The notes under the pieces are model-generated. The model worked only from the letters and a program-made list of their open reading frames with translations, was not told the DNA's origin and searched no databases. A stretch of 64,000 nucleotides of DNA, taken from the NCBI RefSeq assembly GCF_001590965.1, contig NZ_BCTW01000001.1:62001-126000 (forward strand), in the 5' to 3' direction. Shown here piece by piece: positions 52,100 through 61,225 of this stretch. The DNA comes from Novosphingobium lentum NBRC 107847 (GTDB lineage Bacteria; Pseudomonadota; Alphaproteobacteria; Sphingomonadales; Sphingomonadaceae). The stretch's first letter is position 1. Every line of letters begins with the position of its first letter. The translations under genes and the position numbers were made by a program.

Positions 52100-53377
52100 C
52101 TACGCACGGATTTGGCCGTTCCCGCGCACCAGCCACTTGTAGGTGGTCAGCCCTTCCAGCGCGACCGGACCGCGCGCGTGGAGCCGCCCGGTGGCGATGC
52201 CGATTTCCGCGCCCAGCCCGAATTCGCCGCCATCGGCAAACTGGCTGGAGGCGTTGTGCATCACGATCGCGCTGTCGACTTCGGCCAGGAACCGCTCGGC
52301 CACCGCAGCATCCTCGGTGACGATCGCATCGGTGTGGCCCGAGGAATGGCGTGCGATGTGGGCCAGCGCATCGTCGATCCCATCGACCACCGCGACCGAC
52401 AGGATCGCGTCGAGATATTCGCAATCCCAGTCGTTGGCGGCAGCAGGCGCGATACGCGGGTCGATCGCGCAGGCCCGGGCATCGCCGCGCAGCACGCAGC
52501 CTGCGGCGAGCAGCGGCTCGACCAGCCCGTGCGGATCGGGATAAGTCGCGTCGATCAGCAGCGTTTCCATCGACCCGCACACGCCGGTGCGACGCATCTT
52601 GGCGTTGAGCACGATGGCGGCGGCTTTCGCGGGATCGGCGGCGTGATCGACATACGTGTGGTTGATGCCGTCGAGGTGCGCCAGCACCGGCACGCGCGCA
52701 TCGGCCTGCACCCGCGCGACCAGGCTTTTGCCCCCGCGCGGCACGATCATGTCGATCAGCCCGGCGGCGGCAAGCATCGCGCCCACGGCAGCGCGATCCT
52801 GCGTCGGCATCAATTGCACTGCTTCGGCCGGCACCCCGCCCGCGACCAGCCCTTCGACCAGTGCTGCATGGATCGCGCGGTTGGAATGCACCGCCTCGCT
52901 GCCGCCGCGCAGCAGCGCCGCGTTGCCCGATCGCACGCACAGCGCGGCGGCATCGGCGGTCACGTTGGGGCGGCTTTCGAAGATGATCCCGATTACCCCG
53001 ATCGGCACGCGCACGCGCGACAGCGCCAGCCCGTTGGGGCGCTCGCTGCGATCGATGACCGTGCCCACCGGATCGGGTAGCGCCGCCACGTCGGCCACCG
53101 CATCGGCGATCGCGGCAAGCCGCGCGGGATCGAGCCGCAGCCGGTCGAGCATGGCGTCCGACAGGCCGTTGGCGGCGCCCGCCGTCATGTCACGCAGGTT
53201 GGCCTGGAGGATCGCCGGCTGGTGCGCGCGCAGCGCTTCGCCAGCCCGACGCAGGGCATCGGCCTTGGTCGCATCGGGCAGCCGGGCCAGCACGCGCTGC
53301 GCGGTGCGAGCGGCGCGGGCCAGCGCATGGACCTGCGCTTCGACGGGATCGGCGGACGGGATCGGCTGGCTGGACAT
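52100..53377 (-). CDS. proA: Gamma-glutamyl phosphate reductase
   Basis: A 425-residue NADPH-dependent reductase of proline synthesis, making glutamate semialdehyde. The catalytic Cys is in RRTGVCGSMETLL; VPIGVIGIIFESRPNVTADAAALC and LRGGSEAVHSN are family hallmarks. No proB is adjacent. It diverges from the M23 peptidase gene, with a 232-base control region that holds many GANTC sites. Confidence 0.95.
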   Translation of the reverse strand: MSSQPIPSADPVEAQVHALARAARTAQRVLARLPDATKADALRRAGEALRAHQPAILQANLRDMTAGAANGLSDAMLDRLRLDPARLAAIADAVADVAALPDPVGTVIDRSERPNGLALSRVRVPIGVIGIIFESRPNVTADAAALCVRSGNAALLRGGSEAVHSNRAIHAALVEGLVAGGVPAEAVQLMPTQDRAAVGAMLAAAGLIDMIVPRGGKSLVARVQADARVPVLAHLDGINHTYVDHAADPAKAAAIVLNAKMRRTGVCGSMETLLIDATYPDPHGLVEPLLAAGCVLRGDARACAIDPRIAPAAANDWDCEYLDAILSVAVVDGIDDALAHIARHSSGHTDAIVTEDAAVAERFLAEVDSAIVMHNASSQFADGGEFGLGAEIGIATGRLHARGPVALEGLTTYKWLVRGNGQIRA

Positions 53378-53443
53378 GCCGCGCCCCTACCACCGCGCGG
53401 TGGCGCTGTCAGCCGTGCCCCGAAGATGACATGCCCGATGATC

Positions 53444-53593
53444 GACTCCGGGCATCGGAGATCGGAGATTCGCGCCCTCGGAAATCGTTGATCCCCCATA
53501 CGTTCCCGCGCGTTGCGAAAATATGCACAGCCGGATCGACTCGTCGGGCGAGTCGCACGACTCGGCGTGAGTCTCATGCAATCGATTCGACTC
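53444..53593. promoter_or_regulatory. GANTC (CcrM-type) site cluster
   Basis: Eight GANTC sites start at 53444, 53467, 53538, 53550, 53559, 53569, 53584 and 53589; a ninth is at 53661. The last six fall within 56 bases, ahead of the M23 peptidase gene. CGACTCG (53537-53543) and CGAGTCG (53549-53555) also form a hairpin, and GTCGGGCGAGTCG (53543-53555) is repeated inverted at 53588-53600. Methylation-state control through the cell cycle is the natural reading. Confidence 0.6.
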
Positions 53594-53609
53594 GCCCGAC
53601 CCATTCAGT

Positions 53610-54818
53610 ATGCGGCACTTCGCAAATACCAAAAAACGGGGTCGTATTCCTTTGCAGATCGAATCGCAGGACGGGTGGCTTACCCGGCTGCGGAGCTGGT
53701 TTCCCGAGCGTGAGTTTTTCATGCGCTCGCAGGGACAGGTCCGTTTCATCAGGATATCGTCGCGCCTGCAGATGGGCGGAGCCGGGCTGATCGCCGGGGC
53801 CGTGCTGGCGTGGGCCGTCGCGATGGCGGTGATGATCTTTGCGCAGTTTTCCGCCAGCAGCAGCCGCGATTCGCTGCTTCAGCGCGAAGCGGCGGTGACC
53901 ACCGCCGAAACCCGTGTTGCGCAATATCGCAAGGGCGTGGGAGGCATCGCCACCGATCTGCAGAAGCGTCAGGATTTCATCGAGAAGATGGTCCAGAGCC
54001 ACTTGGGCGAGCTTCCCGCCGACCTGCCCAAGGGCACCGTTTCCGACAGTTCCACCGAAGCCGACAAGACCGTGCGCAAGATCAGCATGGTCCTGCCCGA
54101 AGCCGCTGGTCTGGCCCGGATCGAGGCGCGCCAGCTGGCGCTGGTCGAACGCCTGACCCGTTATGCCGACGCGCAGTCGGCCAGCGCCGAAACCGCGATC
54201 CGCCGCGTCGGCCTCAACCCGCAGCTGATGATGGCATCCTACAACGGCCGCGACGCGCAGGGCGGCCCGCTGATCCCGATGAGCACGGGCCCCGGCAATT
54301 CCACCGATCCGCGCTTTGCCCGGTTGGGCGCCAGCCTCGAGCGGATGAGCGCGCTGCGCCACGGTCTGGCGGCGATCCCCAACACGCTGCCCGCCAGCCT
54401 CGAATATATCTCCAGCGGGTTCGGCTATCGCAGCGATCCGTTCACCGGGCAGGGCGCGTTCCACGCCGGGCTCGATTTTCGCGGACCGATCGGCGCCCCG
54501 ATCTATGCCGCAGCGACCGGCACGATCAGCTTTGCCGGTGTGCGTTCGGGGTATGGCAACTGCGTGGAAATCAGCCACGGCAACGGGTTGCTGACCCGTT
54601 ATGCGCACATGTCGCGGATCGAGGCTACCGTCGGCCAGCCGATCAATGCCGGACAGGTCATCGGCCTGATCGGCAGCACCGGCCGGTCGACCGGCCCGCA
54701 CCTTCATTTCGAAGTCCGCATCAACGACCAGCCGGTCAACCCGCGCCCGTTCCTGGAGGCCAATGCCCATGTTTTCCAAAAAGCCAGCGCCGGCGCAGCG
54801 GCCGGGACCGACGGCTAG
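53610..54818 (+). CDS. M23 family metallopeptidase, membrane-anchored
   Basis: A 402-residue peptidoglycan endopeptidase: short cytoplasmic N-terminus, one membrane helix at about 57-78 (AGLIAGAVLAWAVAMAVMIF), a periplasmic helical region and a C-terminal LytM domain. The zinc motifs are intact (FHAGLDF as HxxxD and HLHFE as HxH), so it should be active, unlike the EnvC-like protein. ATG 53610 keeps the WFPEREFFMRSQGQVRF segment common to sphingomonad homologues; ATG 53721 is the alternative. A bactofilin gene overlaps its 3' end, a known functional pairing in cell shape. Confidence 0.92.
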   Translation: MRHFANTKKRGRIPLQIESQDGWLTRLRSWFPEREFFMRSQGQVRFIRISSRLQMGGAGLIAGAVLAWAVAMAVMIFAQFSASSSRDSLLQREAAVTTAETRVAQYRKGVGGIATDLQKRQDFIEKMVQSHLGELPADLPKGTVSDSSTEADKTVRKISMVLPEAAGLARIEARQLALVERLTRYADAQSASAETAIRRVGLNPQLMMASYNGRDAQGGPLIPMSTGPGNSTDPRFARLGASLERMSALRHGLAAIPNTLPASLEYISSGFGYRSDPFTGQGAFHAGLDFRGPIGAPIYAAATGTISFAGVRSGYGNCVEISHGNGLLTRYAHMSRIEATVGQPINAGQVIGLIGSTGRSTGPHLHFEVRINDQPVNPRPFLEANAHVFQKASAGAAAGTDG

Positions 54819-55191
54819 TCCGATGGCCGGGGGCAATCGCGGCGCCGCGACATTCTCGATCTTCGGTGCGGACATCTCGCTCAAGGGCGATGTCACCGCC
54901 ACCGCCGACCTGCACATCGACGGGCGCATCGAGGGCGACATCACTTGCGCCGCGCTGGTGCAGGGCGAAGGCAGCGAAATCCACGGCGCGATCCGGGCAC
55001 AAAGCGCGCGACTTTCGGGCACCGTCCACGGCTCGATCGACGCGGGCGAACTGGTGATCCTGCGCAGCGCGCGGATCCACGGCGATGTCAGCTACGACGC
55101 CTTGACCATCGAACAGGGCGCCGAAGTCGACGGCAAGTTCGCGCACCGCACCGCGTCATCGGCTGAGGCACCGCTGACGCTGGTCAGCTGA
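54769..55191 (+). CDS. Bactofilin family cytoskeletal protein
   Basis: A 140-residue bactofilin: a Pro-rich N-terminal tail, then repeated beta-helix turns (DISLKGDVTATADLHIDGRIEGDI, VQGEGSEIHGAIRAQSARLSGTVHGSI, ARIHGDVSYDALTIEQGAEVDG). It polymerises without nucleotides and recruits peptidoglycan enzymes. ATG 54769 has GGAGG 9 bases upstream; ATG 54763 would be only 3 bases from it. It overlaps the M23 gene by 50 bases, so the two are co-expressed. Confidence 0.93.
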   Translation: MFSKKPAPAQRPGPTASPMAGGNRGAATFSIFGADISLKGDVTATADLHIDGRIEGDITCAALVQGEGSEIHGAIRAQSARLSGTVHGSIDAGELVILRSARIHGDVSYDALTIEQGAEVDGKFAHRTASSAEAPLTLVS

Positions 55192-55247
55192 GATGTATCC
55201 GTCGTCCCGGACTCGACCCGGCCCGACGGCCATCTGAAACGCATACG

Positions 55248-55285
55248 AAAAAGGGCGGCACTCCATCGAGAGGGCCGCCCTTTTT
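55248..55285. terminator. Bidirectional intrinsic terminator
   Basis: AAAAAGGGCGGC (55248-55259) pairs with GCCGCCCTTTTT (55274-55285) around a 14-base loop. The A- and T-runs serve both strands, ending the bactofilin and trcR transcripts. Confidence 0.88.
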
Positions 55286-55308
55286 CGTTTTACGTGTTGT
55301 CGCGAAAA

Positions 55309-56016
55309 TCAGCTGTCCGACACGCCTTCGGCCTTGCGGGCTTCAAGCCAGGCGGCGGCTTCGGCTTCCTGCGCGGCTTGCGCGGCGGCCTTGACCGAGG
55401 CGGTGCGTTCGGCGCGCAGTTCCTCGATGAGGGCGTCGCGATCGTTGCCGAGCCGGGCGTCGGTGACTTCCTGATCTTCGGTGATCCCGGCCTTCTTGGC
55501 AGCCTTGGCGACCAGCGCATCGAGTTCGCGCTGCGAACACAGGCCCAGCGTAACCGGATCCTTGGGGTTGATGTTCGAGATGTTCCAGTGGCTGCGATCG
55601 CGGATCGCGGCGATGGTGTTGCGCGTGGTGCCGATCAGCTTGCCGATCTGCGCGTCCGAGATTTCGGCATGGTTGCGCAGGATCCAGGCGATGCCGTCGG
55701 GCTTGTCCTGGCGCTTGGACACCGGGGTGTAGCGCGGGCCCTTGGTGCGGCTGACCGACACCGGGATCTTCTGCATCTTTAGCCGGTAGGCGGGATTGTC
55801 CTGCCCGCGATCGATTTCGGCCTGGGTCAGTTCGCCGGTGTGCACCGGATCGCGCCCGGTGAACTTGGAGCCGGCCAGATCATCGGCCATGGCCTGCACT
55901 TCCAGGATATGGATGCCGCAGAAATCCGCGATCTGATCGAAGTTCAGCGCGGTATTGTCGACGAGCCACGATGCCGTCGCATGCGGCATCAGCGGGAACG
56001 TGGGCTGGTTGCTCAC
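55309..56016 (-). CDS. trcR: Cell-cycle transcriptional regulator TrcR (DUF1013)
   Basis: A 235-residue alphaproteobacterial regulator. The N-terminal PLMPHATASWLVDNTALNFDQIADFCG, the central KGPRYTPVSKRQDKPDGIAWILRNH and the HTH-like ISDAQIGKLIGTTRNTIAAIRDRSHWN are the family's most conserved stretches. The C-terminus (ALIEELRAERTASVKAAAQAAQEAEAAAWLEARK) is a charged helix. The start is GTG 56016 with GGAG 7 bases before it. Confidence 0.9.
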   Translation of the reverse strand: MSNQPTFPLMPHATASWLVDNTALNFDQIADFCGIHILEVQAMADDLAGSKFTGRDPVHTGELTQAEIDRGQDNPAYRLKMQKIPVSVSRTKGPRYTPVSKRQDKPDGIAWILRNHAEISDAQIGKLIGTTRNTIAAIRDRSHWNISNINPKDPVTLGLCSQRELDALVAKAAKKAGITEDQEVTDARLGNDRDALIEELRAERTASVKAAAQAAQEAEAAAWLEARKAEGVSDS

Positions 56017-56182
56017 GGGAAATCTCCAGACAGCGGATATAGAAAGGGCCGCCCCTTGCGGAGCGGCCGTCAGCGCCACGATTTAGGCCAAGCCGCACGG
56101 AACGGCAAGGCCATTCGAAACATGCCTGCGATTAGGCGCGTTTGCTCAGGCAGGTGCGATGCGGCGCAGCATCGCGCGGCCA

Positions 56183-56467
56183 TCAGTCATCGAGCCCCGA
56201 CGGGAACACCAGCAGTTGCGGCTGGCCGTGCCCCAGTCCGTCGATCCCGGACACGATATAGGGCTGCGACAACGTGGATTGCGGATCGCTGCGCCACAGG
56301 CAATGCCGCGCGGCCAGCTTGCCGCCTTCGGGCCCGCGCCATTCCTGGCCCGCGTCGGCGGAGCCCGAAAACACCTCGTCCATCTGGTTCCACGATGCGG
56401 CACCGCGGCCTGATCGCACTTCGACATGCGCGTAATCTGCAGCAATGCGCAGCAATGGAAACGTCAT
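56183..56467 (-). CDS. Hypothetical small protein
   Basis: A 94-residue protein of unknown function. GGAGG lies 8 bases before ATG 56467, a strong ribosome site. Aromatic and Asp/Gly-rich segments (WNQMDEVFSGSADAGQEWRGPEGGK, YIVSGIDGLGHGQPQLLVFPSGLDD) suggest a compact beta fold. There are no membrane or signal features. It is followed by trcR 166 bases downstream. Confidence 0.6.
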   Translation of the reverse strand: MTFPLLRIAADYAHVEVRSGRGAASWNQMDEVFSGSADAGQEWRGPEGGKLAARHCLWRSDPQSTLSQPYIVSGIDGLGHGQPQLLVFPSGLDD

Positions 56468-56504
56468 GCTTCGCTCCTCCCCGCCCCCATGACGGCAGCC
56501 CCGG

Positions 56505-57137
56505 TCAATCCTTCATCGCCACGAAATCGGGCAAGCCCTCGACCCGCGCGATCCAGCGCCGGACGGCGGGATAATCGGCCAGGTGGAAGCAGCCGCTATC
56601 CTCGCAAACGTGGGTATAGGCGAACAGCGCGACGTCGGCGAGCGTCACCGCCGATCCCACGAACCAGTCGTTGGCGGCAAGGTGCTGGTCCATCAGCTTG
56701 AGCGCGGCGGTGCCCGCCATCCATTTGGGCTCGACCTGCACGCGCTGGAATTCGGTCAGCTTGTCGCGCCCGACGAAGTGCATCCAGAAGCGCAAGGTCG
56801 CGACGTTGGGTTCGTGGTTGTACTGTTCGAAGAACATCCAGCGCAGCATGTCGGCGCGGTCGAACCGGTCGGCGGGAACCAGCGCGCTGCTATCGGCGAG
56901 ATACCAGCACGCGGCGTTGCTTTCAGGCAGGAACCGCGTCCCCACTTGCAACACCGGGATACGCCCGTTGGCGTTGACCCCGGACAGGAACGCGGGCGTG
57001 CGCGTTTCGCCCTTCATGATGTCGTATTCGCGCCGCTCGATCGGCATGCCCAGCAGCGCGGCGGTCAGCCGGATCTTGTAGCAATTGCCCGACACCGGGT
57101 CTTCGTGGAGGATCGGAACCGGCGCACCATCAGTCAT
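56505..57137 (-). CDS. Glutathione S-transferase family protein
   Basis: A 210-residue GST: thioredoxin-like domain (ILHEDPVSGNCYKIRLTAALLG, with the NGRIPVLQVG and LPESNAACWYLA glutathione-site motifs) and helical C-domain (LADVALFAYTHVCEDSG). ATG 57137 is chosen within a frame that opens 12 codons earlier because a GGAGGCC-type site precedes it. It lies 51 bases after the quinone reductase gene, so the two may respond to the same electrophilic stress. Confidence 0.9.
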   Translation of the reverse strand: MTDGAPVPILHEDPVSGNCYKIRLTAALLGMPIERREYDIMKGETRTPAFLSGVNANGRIPVLQVGTRFLPESNAACWYLADSSALVPADRFDRADMLRWMFFEQYNHEPNVATLRFWMHFVGRDKLTEFQRVQVEPKWMAGTAALKLMDQHLAANDWFVGSAVTLADVALFAYTHVCEDSGCFHLADYPAVRRWIARVEGLPDFVAMKD

Positions 57138-57188
57138 CGTGGCCTCCTGTCGCCTGTCGCGTCTGTCGCCCATCGCGATTTTGGGAGC

Positions 57189-58187
57189 TTACACCTTCAG
57201 CACGATCTTGCCGATATGGTCGCCCGCTTCCATCCGCGCGTGCGCCGCTGCGGCATCGGCGAGCGGGAAGGCGCGATCCATCACCGGGCGCAGCTTGCCC
57301 TCTACGACCAGCGGCCAGGCGACCTGGGCGATTTCCTCTGCCAGCAGCGCCTTGAACGCATTGTCGCGCGGGCGCAGCGTCGATCCCGTGAGCATCAGCC
57401 GCCGGCGCATGATCTCGGCCATGTTGATTTCGGCGCGCACCCCGCCCTGCACCGCGATGGTCACGTGGCGGCCATCGTCGGCCAGGCACTTGAGGTTGCG
57501 CGCCACGTAATCGCCCGCGACCATGTCGAGTACGATCTGCACGCCCTGGCCATCGGTGATGCGCGCGACTTCGGCGACGAAATCCTGTGCCTTGTAGTCG
57601 ATCGCATGGTCGGCGCCGATGTGCAGCGCCGCCGCGCATTTGTCCGCGCCGCCGCAGGTGACGATCACGGTCAGGCCGAACAGCTTGCCCAGCATCGTCG
57701 CCATCGAGCCGATGCCGCTGGTGCCGCCGTGGACCAGCAGCGTCTCGCCCTCCATCGCATAGGCGCGCTCGAAGACGTTGTGCCACACGGTGAACAGCGT
57801 TTCGGGAAGCGCGGCCGCCTGATCGAGCGGCAGGCCTTCGGGCACCGGCAGGCAGTGCGCGGCCTGTGCCAGACAATATTGCGCATAACCGCCGCCCGAC
57901 ACCAGCGCGCAGACTTGCTGGCCGACCAGCGGGTTGGTGACGCCTTCGCCCACGGCCACGACCTGTCCGGAAATCTCGAGGCCCGGAATCGGCGAGGCGC
58001 CGGGTGGTGGCGGATAGAAGCCCTGACGCTGGATCACGTCGGGCCGGTTGACCCCGGCATAGGCGACGCGGACCAGCACCTGCCCCGCGCCGGGCTGCGG
58101 CACCGGGCACTGCTCGATGCGAAGGACGTCCGGCCCGCCCGGTGCGTCGAAGCCGATGGCCATCATGGTTGTCTCGAGCGGCTGCAT
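57189..58187 (-). CDS. NAD(P)H quinone oxidoreductase (PIG3 family)
   Basis: A 332-residue zinc-free MDR. GVNRPDVIQRQGFYPPPPGASPIPGLEISG near the N-terminus and the nucleotide-binding LVHGGTSGIGSMATMLGKLFG are PIG3-family features. Start: AGGGG lies 7 bases before ATG 58187; ATG 58166 and 58163 are in the same frame. It reduces quinones with NADPH, protecting against redox cycling. Confidence 0.9.
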   Translation of the reverse strand: MQPLETTMMAIGFDAPGGPDVLRIEQCPVPQPGAGQVLVRVAYAGVNRPDVIQRQGFYPPPPGASPIPGLEISGQVVAVGEGVTNPLVGQQVCALVSGGGYAQYCLAQAAHCLPVPEGLPLDQAAALPETLFTVWHNVFERAYAMEGETLLVHGGTSGIGSMATMLGKLFGLTVIVTCGGADKCAAALHIGADHAIDYKAQDFVAEVARITDGQGVQIVLDMVAGDYVARNLKCLADDGRHVTIAVQGGVRAEINMAEIMRRRLMLTGSTLRPRDNAFKALLAEEIAQVAWPLVVEGKLRPVMDRAFPLADAAAAHARMEAGDHIGKIVLKV

Positions 58188-58308
58188 CGATTGCCCCTGC
58201 TGTGCGATAACGCGTGTGGTCACCTGTGCCCCAAGAGCCACATAAATGAAGCCCTAGCCACGCACCCGGTTGACAGCAAGCGTCGCGACGCCAAGATTGT
58301 GCACTGCA

Positions 58309-58536
58309 ATGGAAGACGAACTTCCCCGAACCAAGGGCGACGCCGCCACGATGCTGGCAGGCGAATCGCTCGACCGTTACTCGCACGACGAGCTCAACGA
58401 ACGCATCCAGCTGTGCGAGGCCGAAGTGGTCCGCATCGTCGCCCACCGCGACAAGGCGCAGGCCCACCGCAAGGCGGCCGATGCGTTGTTCGGCCGCGCG
58501 CCGGTCGCAGCCGATCCGCCGGACGCGACAATCTGA
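58309..58536 (+). CDS. DUF1192 family protein
   Basis: A 75-residue alphaproteobacterial protein. It has the family features: an N-terminal MEDELPR segment, LAGESLDRYSHDELNERIQLCEAEVVRI and a charged helix ahead of ADALFGR. Its role is unknown. ATG 58309 is the family start; the frame opens 13 codons earlier. It diverges from the quinone reductase gene and precedes clpA. Confidence 0.8.
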   Translation: MEDELPRTKGDAATMLAGESLDRYSHDELNERIQLCEAEVVRIVAHRDKAQAHRKAADALFGRAPVAADPPDATI

Positions 58537-58640
58537 TGATCGTGGCCGCCCTTCAACGCGCCGGGCGGCGTACCTATATTCAGGATGTGTCCCCGCACAC
58601 CTGTTCGACCCCAGCCAGTTCATCCACCGTTATGGCGGGG

Positions 58641-58659
58641 GGTTTAACATCTGTTAACC
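58641..58659. promoter_or_regulatory. AT-rich inverted repeat upstream of clpA
   Basis: GGTTTAAC (58641-58648) and GTTAACC (58653-58659) pair with one bulged T around ATCT, 79 bases before the clpA start. It is the only AT-rich patch in the 202-base gap and probably contains the promoter or an operator. Confidence 0.35.
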
Positions 58660-58738
58660 ACGTTGGTTTACACCTCCTCAGTGGCGGAAATCTCCGTCAT
58701 CGGTGAGGACAATCAGGCGCGAGCCGGAAAGAAACCTT

Positions 58739-61117
58739 ATGCCCAGTTTCGCCCAGAGCCTCGAGAAAACGCTGCACGCCGCGCTCGCCAATGCGTCGGA
58801 ACGCAGCCACGAATACGCGACGCTCGAGCATCTCCTGCTTGCGCTGATCGACGATCCCGACGCCGCGCAGGTCATGCAGGCCTGCGGCGTGGACCTGGGT
58901 GACCTGGGCGATGTGGTGCGCCAGTACCTCGACCAGGAATACCAGTCGCTCAAGACCGCCGAAAAGGCCGATCCGCAGCCCACCGCCGGGTTCCAGCGGG
59001 TGATCCAGCGTGCGATCCTTCACGTCCAGTCTTCGGGCAAGGACACCGTGACCGGCGCCAACGTGCTGGTCGCGCTGTTCTCCGAACGCGATTCGTATGC
59101 GGTTTATTTCCTGCAGCAGCAGGACATGAGCCGGCTCGACGCGGTCAGCTTCATCAGCCACGGCATCGGCAAGGGCGGCCGCCAGGCCGACGGCCGCACC
59201 GCCAAGTCCGAGAACGAGACGCCTGCTCCCGAAGAAAAGGCCGAGGCCAAGGGCGGCAACAAGAAGGATTCCGCGCTCGACCAGTTCACCGTCAACCTCA
59301 ATGAAAAGGCGCTGGCGGGGAAGGTCGATCCGCTGATCGGGCGCGGCCCCGAAGTCGATCGCACGATCCAGATCCTGTGCCGCCGGTCGAAGAACAATCC
59401 GCTGTATGTCGGTGATCCCGGCGTGGGCAAGACCGCCATCGCCGAAGGTCTGGCACGCAAGATCGTCGAGGGCGACGTGCCCGAAGTGCTGACCGAAGCG
59501 GTCATCTACTCGCTCGACATGGGCGCGCTGCTGGCCGGCACGCGCTATCGCGGCGATTTCGAGGAACGGCTGAAGCAGGTCGTGTCCGAGCTGGAAAAGC
59601 TGCCGCACGCGGTGCTGTTCATCGACGAAATCCACACCGTGATCGGTGCCGGTGCGACCAGCGGCGGCGCGATGGACGCGTCCAACCTGCTCAAGCCCGC
59701 GCTGTCGGGCGGGACCATCCGTTGCATCGGATCGACCACCTACAAGGAATTCCGCAACCACTTCGAAAAGGACCGCGCATTACTGCGCCGGTTCCAGAAG
59801 ATCGATGTCAACGAACCGACGATCGAGGATACGATCAAGATCCTGCGTGGCCTGCGCACCGCGTTCGAGGAACACCACAAGGTCAAGTACACGCCCGACG
59901 CGATCAAGACCGCGGTCGAACTCTCTGCGCGCTACATCAACGACCGCAAGCTGCCCGACAAGGCGATCGACGTGATCGACGAAGTGGGCGCGATGCAGAT
60001 GCTGGTGCCGCTGAGCAAGCGCAAGAAGATCATCACCGCGCGCGAGATCGAACAGGTCATCGCGACGATGGCGCGCATCCCGCCCAAGTCGGTCAGTTCG
60101 GACGACAAGAAAGTGCTCGAGCATCTCGATCGCGATCTCAAGCGGCTGGTGTTCGGGCAGGATCAGGCGATCCAGCTGCTGTCCAGCGCGATGAAGCTGA
60201 GCCGCGCGGGGCTTCGCGATCCCGACAAACCGATCGGCAGCTTCCTGTTTTCCGGCCCCACCGGCGTCGGCAAGACCGAAGTCGCGCGCAGCCTCGCCCA
60301 GATCATGGGCATCCCGTTGCAGCGCTTCGACATGTCCGAATACATGGAGCGCCATTCGGTCAGCCGCCTGATCGGCGCGCCTCCGGGCTATGTCGGGTTC
60401 GACCAGGGCGGACTGCTCACCGATGCCATCGACCAGCAGCCGCACTGCGTGCTGTTGCTCGACGAAATCGAAAAGGCGCATCCCGACCTGTTCAACATCC
60501 TGCTGCAGGTGATGGACAACGGGCGGCTCACCGATCACCACGGCAAGACGGTCGATTTCCGCAATGTCGTGCTGATCATGACCACCAATGCCGGCGCATC
60601 GGACATGGCGCGCAACGGCATCGGGTTCGGCGACGTGTCGAAAGCGGATGCGGGTGACGAGGCGGTCAAGCGCCTGTTCACCCCCGAATTCCGCAACCGG
60701 CTCGATGCGATCGTCCCGTTCGCCTACCTCGGCACCGAAGTCGTCAGCCGCGTGGTCGACAAGTTCATCCTCCAGCTCGAACTGCAGCTGGCCGAACAGA
60801 ACGTCCACATCCAGTTCGACAGCGAAGCGCGCAACTGGCTGGCGACCAAGGGTTACGACCGGATGTACGGCGCGCGGCCGATGGCGCGGCTGATCCAGGA
60901 AAAGGTCAAGCAACCGCTGGCCGAGGAACTGCTGTTCGGCAAGCTGGCGCATGGCGGCGAAGTCCACGTCAGCCTGAAGGAGGGCGACGGCATCGAAACC
61001 GCGCTGGCGTTCGAGCTGACGCCTGCCCCGCCCAAGCTGGTCAAGAAGAAGGCGGCCAAGAAGCCCAAGCGCAACACCGCCGCGCAACCCGATACCGACG
61101 AGACCGGGACCGAATAG
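58739..61117 (+). CDS. clpA: ATP-dependent Clp protease ATP-binding subunit ClpA
   Basis: A 792-residue AAA+ unfoldase that feeds ClpP. Clp-N repeats cover about 1-145, then a Lys/Glu-rich linker, D1 with Walker A GDPGVGKTA and Walker B FIDEIH, and D2 with Walker A GPTGVGKTE and Walker B LLLDEIEKAHPD. The C-terminus adds a basic KKKAAKKPKRN tail. GGAAAG lies about 8 bases before ATG 58739. clpS, often upstream, is not visible here. Confidence 0.96.
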   Translation: MPSFAQSLEKTLHAALANASERSHEYATLEHLLLALIDDPDAAQVMQACGVDLGDLGDVVRQYLDQEYQSLKTAEKADPQPTAGFQRVIQRAILHVQSSGKDTVTGANVLVALFSERDSYAVYFLQQQDMSRLDAVSFISHGIGKGGRQADGRTAKSENETPAPEEKAEAKGGNKKDSALDQFTVNLNEKALAGKVDPLIGRGPEVDRTIQILCRRSKNNPLYVGDPGVGKTAIAEGLARKIVEGDVPEVLTEAVIYSLDMGALLAGTRYRGDFEERLKQVVSELEKLPHAVLFIDEIHTVIGAGATSGGAMDASNLLKPALSGGTIRCIGSTTYKEFRNHFEKDRALLRRFQKIDVNEPTIEDTIKILRGLRTAFEEHHKVKYTPDAIKTAVELSARYINDRKLPDKAIDVIDEVGAMQMLVPLSKRKKIITAREIEQVIATMARIPPKSVSSDDKKVLEHLDRDLKRLVFGQDQAIQLLSSAMKLSRAGLRDPDKPIGSFLFSGPTGVGKTEVARSLAQIMGIPLQRFDMSEYMERHSVSRLIGAPPGYVGFDQGGLLTDAIDQQPHCVLLLDEIEKAHPDLFNILLQVMDNGRLTDHHGKTVDFRNVVLIMTTNAGASDMARNGIGFGDVSKADAGDEAVKRLFTPEFRNRLDAIVPFAYLGTEVVSRVVDKFILQLELQLAEQNVHIQFDSEARNWLATKGYDRMYGARPMARLIQEKVKQPLAEELLFGKLAHGGEVHVSLKEGDGIETALAFELTPAPPKLVKKKAAKKPKRNTAAQPDTDETGTE

Positions 61118-61140
61118 GCCCCGCCCTTGGCGGACAACGA

Positions 61141-61177
61141 AAAACCCCGCTTCCGCTCAGGCGGCGGCGGGGTTTTT
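61141..61177 (+). terminator. Intrinsic terminator after clpA
   Basis: AAAACCCCGC (61141-61150) pairs with GCGGGGTTTT (61167-61176) followed by a further T. The A-run lets it also act on the opposite strand, where the EF-hand gene ends. Confidence 0.85.
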
Positions 61178-61225
61178 CATGGGTCGGCGGCTAGTGCGGA
61201 CTTTCGTCGCGCTGCGGACAGTCGG

